Source: Picochlorum sp. 'celeri'
Lineage: Eukaryota > Chlorophyta > Trebouxiophyceae
DNA: 64,000 nucleotides
Assembly: GCA_010909725.1 (NCBI GenBank)
Contig: JAACMV010000016.1
Coordinates: forward strand, 969,501 to 1,033,500
Reading direction: 5' to 3'
In this document: positions 32,858 to 42,792 of the stretch, piece by piece
Position numbering within the stretch: position 1 is the first letter of the stretch
How the letters are laid out: the number at the start of each line of letters is the position of its first letter
The notes under the pieces: model-generated
Databases searched by the model: none
Seen by the model: only the letters and a program-made list of their open reading frames with translations
What the model was told of the DNA's origin: nothing
Position numbers and translations under genes: made by a program

Positions 32858-34251
32858 TTACGCGTATTGTTGCAGTTGGCCGAGACCCTGTGTCAGGACA
32901 CTCTTTGTGTCGCTGCCCAGGGCAAGGACGTCTGCAATGGACTTGCGCCATTGTTTCAAGTCTTTCTGTAAGTTCTGCCAATCATTATTCTCAAATGTTC
33001 TGGATGAGCATCGCGAGATGAGAATTGTTTCCTGAAGTTGATCAATCTTGGCTTCCATGACACGCTTGCCAATGGCTCTGACAATCAAGTCTTCCACATC
33101 TGAGGCTGGAATGTCGAGTGCCTCGGATATCTCTTTACATGGCACGCTGGTACGACCATGAACGAATCCAGCAAGGGCCAGTAAGAGCATCTTGTTGGTC
33201 AGGTCCTGCTCTGTTGTTCCAACACTGGTGATGACTGAAGACCCATCTGGGGTGCTGACAAAGTCCCTAAACTCCTTGACGGATCCATGCAGCAACACGT
33301 TCAACATGGTGTACAGATTTTTATATTTGCTGCTTGTTTTCAAACTCTGCACAGCAGGAGTATCGAGCAGATCAAATGTGAGGAGATCGCTCGAGGCAAT
33401 ATACTCTGACACCACCTGTGCTGCTACATCTGTACCCTCGCTGCTACTATCCTGCGTGTATGTCCTCAACGCTTTCATTCGAAGTTTATATGCTTCTTTC
33501 GCTGCTGATTTTGGTTTTCGTGTGCATGATGTCAGTGAATCAGCGCAGTTCAAATAGAGTGCACGAGCAGCGTCATCTGACAGGGAGAGGACAGTGATCC
33601 AAGAGTCTATATTCGTTTTGATCACCCCGAGCATGATATCCGCCAATCCACTCGCCTTTGAGAATTCTATCGTTTTCATCAACGCCTGATATTTGGCTGG
33701 TGAGTCTAACACAGTGTTGTACAAATTGATGAGACCTTGAAGCCGTCTCTCTGGCCTTGTCTCTGGGTCTGAAGACAGAGCCTTTGACACTCGAGCTACG
33801 GCATCATCCGACTCTGGGGGCTCAATTCGTGGAACAAGATGACATATAATGTTTGTAATTCCTTCCAAATCTGCACAATACCGGAAGAATCCAAAAAAGA
33901 GTGAGCGAATTCGTCCAATCACTCGTTCAGTCGCCTCAGGCACATACCTTGCTCATTATCTGCATTCTTGAAAACAATATCTAATTTTGAGAGAAACAAA
34001 TCCAGCACCTGGCTGAGATCTTCCTTTCCATAGGCGATTTCGACATCCTGGACGAATTTCTCAGAGTCGCCTTTGGCGGCTTCGCTACGTTCCTGCGTAT
34101 TCAGAAATATGCGTGGTTTTACCATCAGGTATGTGTATGTTTGGCAACAGGAGGGCGTCTTTCGTACCTCGAGCTGCTCCAGAATAGTGCCAACATAGCC
34201 TGCTGCAGCCACCCACGGGTCTTCCTCGGATATTTGCACAAGACTCGTCAT
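32858..34251 (-). CDS. eIF3 subunit m (PCI domain)
   Basis: Three exons (34168-34251, 33948-34092, 32858-33870), 413 aa. The N-terminal helical part includes EKFVQDVEIAYG and LEGITNIICHLVPRIEPPES, then RLQGLINLYN. The middle has helical repeats with SSSEGTDVAAQVVSEYIASSDLLTFDLLDTPAV. The C-terminal PCI winged helix contains MLLLALAGFVHGRTSVPCKEISEALDI and VEDLIVRAIGKRVMEAKIDQL. eIF3m belongs to the octameric PCI/MPN core of eIF3 that binds the 40S subunit. COP9 CSN7 is the closest alternative, but the YNTVLDS and Asp-Leu-Leu-Asp-Thr-Pro region fits eIF3m better. TGTAA at 32827-32831 (reverse). Confidence 0.9.
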
Positions 34252-34341
34252 AATACACAGATGAATGTGAACTACAATTCAAATATTTCAATAATGTATA
34301 TAGTGCAGGGGATTGAGGTCAATTCATTCGTATTCTATGCA

Positions 34342-35822
34342 TCATGATGCATTCCGTAATGATTCGAGGAGAGGTTCAAGCGTGGTGAGAAGGTCTCTTG
34401 CTGAACTGGATTGATTACCTCTGGTAGATCTTCTGGATGAGTTCATCTGTGCAGCCTTGGATGGAGGTGTCATGTTTGCCAATACTTGTTCGAAATGAAC
34501 CTTTGAGAGTGGGTCTGGTCCAGAGACGAGTGCCTGGTCCTTCATGGATTGGTCCTCTGGCAAGGTTGACAAAAACTCATGGACTGGAATTGCTGCTGCC
34601 TGGCTGCACATTTCTTTCAAATCTGATCCACTAAATCCTTCTGTTCGTTCTGCAATGTCCCGCAAGGGAGATACTCGGTGCGATTTGAGCTTGGAATTTC
34701 CAGATGCTGGTTCCTCGTGGTCATGGCCATGATGATAAATACTCTCCAGCAGAGCATCGTCAATCTCGTGAGCTCCTTCTTCCATAGAATACCGCTTCAA
34801 TATTGATCTCAGAATCTCTTCCCGCTGCATGGCTGTTGGCAACGACACCTCATACTGGAGAGAAAATCGTCTGAGCACGGCATCATCCAAGGAAAATTTC
34901 TTATTGGTCGCGCCAAGGACAACAACATTGCTCTCGAAATCAGTCTCAAATCCTTCCCACAACTGCATAAATTCCGTCTTCATGGCTGTCGTTGCTTCAT
35001 GCTCCGAGCTATTTCTCGACCCGAGAAGAGCATCCACTTCATCGATGAAGAGAATGGTGGGTTGCAGCTTGTATGCCAATGTCCAAATAGCTGAAATCAT
35101 CTTGTTCGTCTCTCCGTACCATTTCGACAAGATTGTCGAGGCTTTAATCACAATGAAACATGCCGTACATTCCTTTGCCAACGCCTTTGCCAGCATGGTC
35201 TTTCCTGTTCCAGGAGGCCCATACAGCAACACACCCCTCTTCTGCCTCAGCAATGATGTTCTAAAATGCTGTGGCTGCAACATGGGTGTGATGACATTCC
35301 TGCGCAAATCGTCAATGATATGATCCAGACCACCAATATCATCCAGCGTCACGTCGATCAAATCGGGATTGACAACCTCTCGTGCAATAATCTGCATTTT
35401 GGTACAAAAAGAAACCATCATCATCATCGACGGCCATTCCCACGGGAATCATAAACAAGGCTCTACGTACATTTTCAAATTCGCTCTCTAGCTCCACATT
35501 CCTTCCCCACCTCTTTGCCAACTCCTTCTTCTGCTTCCTAGCTTTGGCCTTCAACGAGGTATCATTCCGCGTCAGCGCCCACCGAAGAATCAGGAATGAT
35601 CCCAACAAACTACACCCCATGTAGGCAAGCTGCACACCACCAACACATCAAACCAGGCTCCATCACGTTTTTTAAAAAAGAAATACCATGACATACCTCA
35701 ATCACGACCGACCGATTCTGCACAGCCGCGTCGACAGTCATTTTACCAAAATTTCGAAATCCGACTCTAAATTTCTTCCAGAAATCCTTCTTGACAACAG
35801 TACCGACTTCCTGATCAGGCAT
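34342..35822 (-). CDS. ATAD1/Msp1 membrane AAA ATPase
   Basis: Three exons (35697-35822, 35471-35629, 34342-35391), 444 aa. A single N-terminal transmembrane helix (AYMGCSLLGSFLILRWAL, around residues 44-61) is followed by a basic coiled linker KAKARKQKKELAKRWG. The AAA domain has PPGTGKTMLAKA, the pore-loop KWYGE, Walker B ILFIDEVDALLGSR, NVVVLGATNK, RRFSLQYEVSLP and GFSGSDLKEMC. Msp1/ATAD1 extracts mistargeted tail-anchored proteins from the mitochondrial outer membrane and peroxisomes. The C-terminus is extended by ~50 Ser/Arg-rich residues. The ATG at 35822 is chosen; no longer in-frame ATG exists before a stop. Confidence 0.94.
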
Positions 35823-36244
35823 AAATACGACGTCTCTCCTGCAATGACTGTAAGGAAAGTCCACGACTGAATTTTACAAAACAACTGTTGAAAGACCCGT
35901 TGGTCTTGGTCCTCGGAGTGGTGCTACAATACAACCACAGGCTTCTCTAGCACCACAGACGTACTCGTTTCAACATTAATATACATTCATGTGAGTCGAG
36001 CCTCACACATAAGAGCAGTCTATTCTTGAGCATGGTGGATTCTTGCAAACAACTGTTTTCCATATGTCCTATCAAAGGATCTGATTGACCGGTATAATAC
36101 TATCGATCAAACCAGAACAACCATTGGCACCCATGCCTGCTTACAGATGCAGCCCTGTGTTTTTATAATTAATCCTATAAATTCATATATATTGTACTCG
36201 TGTGCTGTATAGATCAGAAAGGGTAGATAGGCAAAGTTTGGGCA
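35823..36244. other. Divergent spacer, no gene seen
   Basis: The spacer lies between the ATAD1 and RAB8 genes and is AT-rich towards RAB8. No ORF, RNA gene or notable repeat recognised. Confidence 0.5.
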
Positions 36245-37131
36245 ATGTCAAAACGACGAGACTATGATCACCTTATTAAGCTGTTACTTATCGGCGATAG
36301 TGGTGCGTGGGTGGATATAATGTCTATGTAATAGATGATATTCTATTGTTTTGACAATAGGTGTCGGTGGGGATGCTTATTTGTCATAGAGAGGGAGGCC
36401 AAGGCTGTGCCTTGTCAGTTGACTCTTCTTGTCTTGTGTATAGAAGAATACAATGGCATGGTGTGGTTCTCACGATGGGAGTGGTTTGCGTTATGTAGGT
36501 GTTGGGAAGAGTTGTTTGTTGCTGAGGTTTTCAGAGGATTCATTTACCAATAGCTTCATCACCACGATAGGGTAGGTTTTCTCTGCTCACGTCTGCTGCC
36601 ATACAGTGTCTTGTTGATTAAAAAGACCAACCTCTGTGTAGGATTGATTTCAAGATTAAAAAGATTCAGATTGATGGCACGTGGATCAAGTTACAGATTT
36701 GGGACACTGCTGGGCAGGAGAGGTTTAGAACAATTACCAGTGCATATTATAGAGGGGCCATGGGCATTCTGTTGGTGTATGATGTGGGGGATGCGAATTC
36801 GTTCAAAAACATTAGGAATTGGATGAAGAATATAGAACAGCATGCGTCGGTGAATGTTGTGAAGGGTCTTGTGGGGAACAAGTGTGATATTTCAGAGGGG
36901 GAGCGTGCTGTGTCCAAGAGTCAGGCACAAGAGCTGGCAGATGAGTATGGTATACCGTTTTATGAGACATCTGCAAAGACGGGAGAGAATGTAGAGAATG
37001 TGTTTAGGGATTTGGCGGAGATTGTGTATGGTAGGCTGAAGAAGGATCAGCAACAGCCCTCTGGAGCCGGTGGTCGAGTGGCATTGAGGGATGTGTCGTA
37101 TGCTTCTACAAAGAAGTCGTCATGCTGTTGA
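36245..37131 (+). CDS. RAB8/RabE small GTPase
   Basis: Three exons (36245-36302, 36499-36571, 36642-37131), 206 aa, the usual RAB8 length. It has the P-loop [11 protein letters not shown], switch [13 protein letters not shown], the switch II entry [23 protein letters not shown], and ETSAK. It ends in SSCC for double geranylgeranylation. RAB8 directs post-Golgi traffic to the plasma membrane. Intron 1 (196 nt) is the longest in the window and contains a decoy acceptor at about 36360 followed by a sequence very like the true exon-2 start; use of the decoy would give a short truncated product. TGTAA at 37181-37185. Confidence 0.96.
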
Positions 37132-37220
37132 TAGAGCCATTATTGATCATTTATATACGATTTTTGATTACATGTGATATTGTAATCGGGTTCTGTTTGT
37201 TTGTGTTGAAAGAATAAGAA

Positions 37221-37817
37221 ATGTCATCCATGACGACATGCCATGTCATGCGATGCTGCCATCGCCCTCAATGCGGCGGTGTTTGGGTGAACACAGCACC
37301 GTATAGGACAATAGTGCCGTTTTTTATGTCAAGTGGTCGGCGTCATACGCATACAACGGCTGCAATTGATTCGCACCTGCCAGAGCTGGACAAGTCACTT
37401 GACAATGATTTGTCTATGAGACCTTTGACATTGGACGATCGTGGGTATTTCATTATACAGATTGATCCAGAGAAGCGGTTGATTATAGCTGAGCATTATG
37501 GGAATGTGATTAATGAGCAAGGTGTGTGTGTGTATCACATTTGGTTGTTGTTGTTGTTTAGTCTGGACAGACTTGTGAGAAGAATATATGCAGGGTTGGC
37601 GTGTGATGAGGAGACTGGCGAAGTTATCTCATGTGGTGGTGCGTCACAGAAGCCTGTACGAGTGTTTACGGGGAGAACGGCGAAAGAGTTGAGTGTCAAG
37701 GTGCTGGAGGAGGAGTCTGGTTTGTGCTCTCGTCTGGAACATGCAAATTATTTAGGGAGGGAATTACAAAAGGCGGAATATGCATTGTTGCATTCGTTAG
37801 AATATATTCAGGATTGA
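37221..37817 (+). CDS. DUF4346 protein of cyanobacterial ancestry, probably plastid
   Basis: Two exons (37221-37521, 37594-37817; intron 72 nt), 174 aa. An N-terminal presequence of ~60 residues is rich in Cys, Arg, His and Thr. The rest is one conserved block: LTLDDRGYFIIQIDPEKRLIIAEHYGNVINEQ (over two halves), GLACDEETGEVISC, FTGRTAKELSVKVLEEE, HANYLGRELQKAEYALL and ending EYIQD. This matches the DUF4346 domain known from cyanobacteria, sometimes attached to a dihydropteroate-synthase-like domain. Biochemical role unknown. Its last 10 bp of coding sequence overlap the convergent ankyrin gene. Confidence 0.82.
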   Translation: MSSMTTCHVMRCCHRPQCGGVWVNTAPYRTIVPFFMSSGRRHTHTTAAIDSHLPELDKSLDNDLSMRPLTLDDRGYFIIQIDPEKRLIIAEHYGNVINEQGVCVYHIWLLLLFSLDRLVRRIYAGLACDEETGEVISCGGASQKPVRVFTGRTAKELSVKVLEEESGLCSRLEHANYLGRELQKAEYALLHSLEYIQD

Positions 37818-37958
37818 GCATATGTGGACCACCATGGAGGTGAATCGATGGCTTGGGTTTGAGAAGAGAGTCTCAAAACCAAATGAGTATTTCCAGGAGG
37901 AGCAGCGACCTCTGAGGAAGAGGAGGAGGAGGAGGAGGAGGAGGAGTCTTCTTCTTCT

Positions 37959-37990
<32 letters not shown>

Positions 37991-39623
37991 ATCATCATCT
38001 TCATCAGAAGAATAGTAATAATCGTCATCATCGCTGTATTCGGGCGAAGCATCAGACTCTGAACTATGCCAAGTACTCAACTCGGCTAATATGCTGTCCT
38101 CATCATCTTGTGTCAGCGAGAGACATGGAAGCACATTTGATGCAGCAGCGCTACGGAGAATTTCCAGCGTCTGATTCATGTACTGAATAAAATTATAAGC
38201 ACAGCAGGGCTCTGGCATGCCATTCTCCAGACATGTTCTGAGTTGCATGTTCAATTCCAATCCATGCACAAAGCTGGAAGCAATCCTCCTTGAGGTCTTT
38301 TCGATGCAGTGAAGATCGTGTTGCTGAGGATACGAGTAGGAAAATGCTTTGAGAATTCGCTCAGAGCATGCTGTGATGAGGTATTCCAGCGCCTCTGGTT
38401 CACGCCTGTAGATGGCATAGTGGAATGCTGTCAAACCATGCCTATTCGCCACGGTAACATCTGCCCCAGCATTCAAAAGGGTATCTATCATATCTATAAG
38501 TGACCCTTTTCGCGTTCTATAACTGAAACAAATGCTCCCGATTAATACTGTCGAGTCACCATGGGTTTTACTTTGATAGTTGATGTCTGTCGTGTACCTC
38601 ATGACTTCCTCCAAGACACCAGAGCCCCATCGCAGAGTCAGCATGAGGTGCTTATTCGGACTCTCTAGATACTTTGACAATCCATGGTCTATCAACACCT
38701 TGAGATGTGCTTGAATCGTGTCAGCATCCAAACTGTAGCTTGTGTAACTATCCAGGACAGACACAAACACCCCATCAGCCCATGCCTTTCTTTCCATTTT
38801 TTTTACTGACAACGTATCCCACCTGGCCACACAACTGCGTGCCATGATCTCACAGATTTTTTTACTATGGAGTGCCGGGCACACCTTCTCAGGATTTCCC
38901 AAGCAATACCCAGATTCAAACAGCTCCTGAAACATTTCTGTTTGATTATATCTCAGACACGCTTGAAGCATTTTGCGAGAAATGCACTCACCGGGACCCT
39001 TGTTGCATGTGTCGTGCAACGGCATATACAAGAGACGTGCAATCTGCTTGTACGCCTCCATATGACCGCTCTTAATACCATGCACACAAGCACATTCTCC
39101 CCGGCCATTCTCAAGATATGGATCACCCCCAGCTGCAAGAATCAACGGGATAATTCGCGTTCTATTCGCCAGTGCAGCAAGCATCAACGCAGTCGTCCCT
39201 TGCCGATCGCTCACATTAGGATTCGCACGGCCATCCTGCAGCAAGAGTTCTACCACAGGCACGTTGTTCTGCAGTGTAGCAATCATCAAGGCAGTCTCCC
39301 CATATCTTCCTTGATAGTCTGCGTACGATGTCGCGACGCAACTTTGCGTTGCCTCCGGTACGCTTTCCACAAACGTTGAATCATCCGAACTAAAGAGTGC
39401 GGACAAGATGCCAGTATCATCTCGCCTCTTGGTTGCTTCAAGCAGACGTTGACCTCGACACACCTGCACATCAATCCATCAGCATCGATCAAACACTCCA
39501 TCCACCCATAATTCTTGTGATATTACGAATAATAATTAAACTTGTACAACTAGAATTCCAAGAGTATGACGATGGAGTCCGTACCCGTGTTTCCAAAGTG
39601 CGGTTGTCTCGGACCACCCCCAT
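37808..39623 (-). CDS. Ankyrin-repeat protein with acidic/poly-Ser tail
   Basis: Two exons (39585-39623, 37808-39463; intron 121 nt, GTACGG...TGCAG), 564 aa. Ankyrin repeats are clearest near residues 65-135 (GETALMIATLQNNVPVVELLLQ, then GTTALMLAALANRTRIIPLIL) and again near 350-400 (GADVTVANRHGLTAFHYAIY). The C-terminal 90 residues contain runs of Asp/Glu and then Ser encoded by GAA/TCC-type trinucleotide tracts, followed by ~30 ordinary residues. No other domain is recognised. The first exon is short and less certain. The function cannot be predicted beyond protein binding. Confidence 0.82.
37918..37990. repeat. Trinucleotide tract (GAG)n then (CTT)n
   Basis: A plus-strand run of GAG repeats is followed directly by CTT repeats. 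On the minus strand the run encodes the poly-Glu and poly-Ser blocks of the ankyrin protein. Such tracts are slippage-prone, so length variation between isolates is likely. Confidence 0.85.
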
Positions 39624-40203
39624 GATATCTCCTTCTCTCTGCGTTTCGATAACCAAGTATCTATCAATATATAAAATCTATAAACCATATATACAAGGGA
39701 GCTGGTATCGACTGGCTTGATACAAAACCCATGGGGACAGATCATCCGATTCCCGAACCTTCATGCACATCTCCCCACACGTGGCCAAGCCATGCACAGC
39801 ATTCATGCGATTTCAATACACCGTAGGATGATCAGCATGCAATCCCAATCCATACATCGAATACATATTCTACGTGTATACCTACCTAAAACACGCACAT
39901 CCATGATGCCATGCGGAAGGACTACCCTCATTGTTCTCCATGAGACTTGTATATCACAGAGATCTTGATTCTTGAGAAGAAAGAGGCATCCCGTGTCTGT
40001 TCATCAGGAAACAACAATCATCTCTCAAGGGGAATTCTTCTTCCATTGCATGCGTCTCGAAGAAGATACATCACACCATAAATGCTGATGATGAGGAAGA
40101 AGAAGGAAGAGGAGGTGATGGTTGGGCCTTGACAAGCCAATTGGTTCCCGTGAGCAACATTCCCACAGACAGATACAAATCTATCCAAATAGATAGGCAC
40201 AGT
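39624..40203. other. Divergent spacer, no gene seen
   Basis: The spacer lies between the ankyrin gene and the seven-helix protein gene. No ORF with recognisable features and no notable palindrome. Confidence 0.5.
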
Positions 40204-41345
40204 ATGGCAACGTCGTTGTATGATAGCGTCATTTACGCTATCGTGAGGCTCTCTCTGTGGGGTTTTGTAACGACCGTGGCGTGTCTGGATGGAATCAAGA
40301 ATCGTCACACGCGTTCTAAAGGGTGGCAGCTGTACTTTATTTTGATTGGAGATGCATGTTTATTTGTAATAAGGAATTGCTTTTTACTCGGGGTGGCCAT
40401 CGTGGGGACTGGGTCGACCGGGTTTTTGAGTAGGTCACTCCAGCTTTTGTACCTCTTGAGTTCAGATCTGGCTGAATCTGCTTGGATATTCACCTTGTTG
40501 GCGATTTCGTCGGGATTTTGGTGCGTTTTCGATGTTCAAAAAGAGTGATTGTCCTTGTATCTGATGAGACACGCGCGACTACCATTATATATATGTGCAG
40601 TGTCACGAGGGCTGATTTTGGGGAACACAAATCTGTATGCATCCTCATACCGTCCATATTTCTTCTCACGAGTATCGTGGTTGATTTCGTCGTATACCTG
40701 AATGATCAAAGTACGATATTCCAGGTGCAAAAGCCGTATGGTCAGGTACAGCCGGATCCAGATGAGTATGATCCAGATACAGATCCATTGGCAAACTTGG
40801 ACCCAGACACTGGGCTCATTTTTGTATTTGCCACGCTGGTGAATACCATGGTGTTTTTCATGGCATGGTTTTATATGTATGATACAGCCAAGATGGAATG
40901 GGAGTCTTTGAAAGAGGCTGCCTCGCCGGAAGCAGAAGCACACCGACAGGGAGGAGATGGTCATCAGGGTGGCCCCATCATACCACATGCCACATACGAG
41001 GATGATATTCCAGTGTATTCGAGCGTTGGAACCCGTGATAGAGATTCATTAAAAACTATTGAAGAGTGCGTCTCAGATAGGGAAAAGTTGCTTATTATGA
41101 AGCGGTTTTTTGTGGGAGTATCAATCTATGTTGTTGCCAGTGTGCTCGTCTTCTTTTTACCAGTGTTTCTGCCGCATATTTGGGAGGCGGTCATACTCTC
41201 TCTGTACGATCTGATTCTCCTGGTATTCTTAGGATCGCTGCTGTATGTGTTTAGAATGAGGCAGAGTAATCAGTTTGTGTTGGTTCAAACGGATGAGAAT
41301 GATGCCTTGGTGAGTGGGACAACCACCGAATTGGGTGTCTTGTGA
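40204..41345 (+). CDS. Seven-helix membrane protein, possibly GOST-like without ectodomain
   Basis: Two exons (40204-40520, 40601-41345; intron 80 nt), 353 aa. About seven hydrophobic helices are visible, at YAIVRLSLWGFVTTVACL, LYFILIGDACLFVIRNCFLL, SAWIFTLLAISSGFC, VCILIPSIFLLTSIVVDFVV, FVFATLVNTMVFFMAWFYMY, VSIYVVASVLVFFLPVFL and AVILSLYDLILLVFLGSLLY. Long hydrophilic loops follow helices 4 and 5. The last two helices and the following Arg/Asn-rich segment recall the GPR107/GPR108 (GOST) transmembrane domain, but there is no N-terminal luminal domain. The family call is tentative; an orphan multi-pass protein is the alternative. Confidence 0.6.
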
Positions 41346-41509
41346 CATTGTCGACTGGCTCTTGAATCAATCCTGTATATAGATATTCGTCGTAGTATTT
41401 TTAATGTTAATAATATAATCTGTGATACGTATCCATTGGATTGAATCGGTTGAAAGTAATTTGAAATTTCAAACGGCATCGACTGCGTTAAAAAAAAACT
41501 ATTACAGCC

Positions 41510-42752
41510 ATGGATACGCCATGCCACGATACAACCATGCTGGAAGAGAACCAAGAAAATGATTGTGAACAGAATAATAGTACAAAGGAGGAAGAGATTG
41601 GTGGGTTTCAGTTGAAGGCTGTTGTGAAGGACGGTGGTCAGGTTGGACCAGTTTTGTCAGTTTCATATTGCCATTGTGAGACATCTCCAGCGTGTGATAA
41701 TCTAGTAGCAGTGCTGTCATGTAATCATTTGACGGTGTATGATGACTTTCATTGGGGAGATCATGTCGCTATTGTGGCTCAGTATGTTGATGAGGGGGCA
41801 ACAATGGTGTGCATGGCTTGGATTCCAGGAGATTCGGCGTCTGAGCGACACCGAATGAGTCCTCGTATTGCTGTTGCCAAGTCTGATGGTAGTGTGGAGA
41901 TTGTGAGTATTATCGATTCAAAGGTTGTGTCGAGGATGGAGATTGGGGAGGATGTGGCAGAGATTGCAGCACCTAGCACATGGGGGACGAATGGTCAGGA
42001 GTTGTTGGCGGTTCGTTCGATACAAGGGCGGGTGGTCTTGTGGGATGTTAGCAGGAATGAATGTGTGGGTCGAGTGTGCGAGGATGCTAGTGCGGTGGCG
42101 TGGGCGAGTGATGGGAATGCATTATTTGTTGCTCGTCAGGATGGCTCTGTGCACATGTATAGCATGCCATTGAAGGAGAGCTACCAAGTTCTTGGGTGCA
42201 GCGGGGACGAGATTGTGAAGAAAATTGTACGTGTACGTGTGTGTATGGTGTTGGTGTAGTCATTTTTCACATGGAATGGGATGGTCTGTGCAGGTTCCCG
42301 TGCAGAGTACTAGCGGTAATAATAATACATGCTTGGTGTTGTCGCGGGCAACGTGTTTTCAACTGTGGAATCTCGAGAGCGAATCGTATATTTCCGAGTG
42401 GATGTTGAAAGGGTACAAGGACCAGGCTGAGCGGCCATGTGGTGTAAATGACACGCATGCAATTTTGGTACGTCTATGTGTGTGTCTCTTCTTGTTGGTC
42501 TCGTGTCATGTGTCGTTCCATAGAATGTCGCATCAATGACGTGTATATTCATACTATCATTATGATCTGGTATAGGGTACTGATGATGGGGATGGACACG
42601 TGTTTACGTTGGAGGATGGTGCAGAAATGTGTGCCTTGTCTGTAGTGAGAGTTACATCGGAAATTGAAGCTGCTGCCATCTCCTCAAATAGCAGGCATCT
42701 TGTTCTCGCAGCTGGAAATGGATTTCTGTTTCGATTTTTAAACAAGAAGTAG
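41510..42752 (+). CDS. WD40-repeat protein, subfamily not recognised
   Basis: Three exons (41510-42226, 42294-42467, 42576-42752), 355 aa. An acidic N-terminus of ~30 residues precedes WD-like blades: PRIAVAKSDGSVEIVSI, LLAVRSIQGRVVLWDVSRNE, ALFVARQDGSVHMYSM, CLVLSRATCFQLWNLESES and LVLAAGNGFLFRFL. The repeats are degenerate and probably form one seven-bladed propeller. I cannot place it in a named family. Introns are 67 and 108 nt with GTACGT donors. It is convergent with the ARMC8-like gene, with 40 bp between them. Confidence 0.75.
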
Positions 42753-42792
42753 TAATAATGAATTATAACACAATATAGTGTACACATGATGG

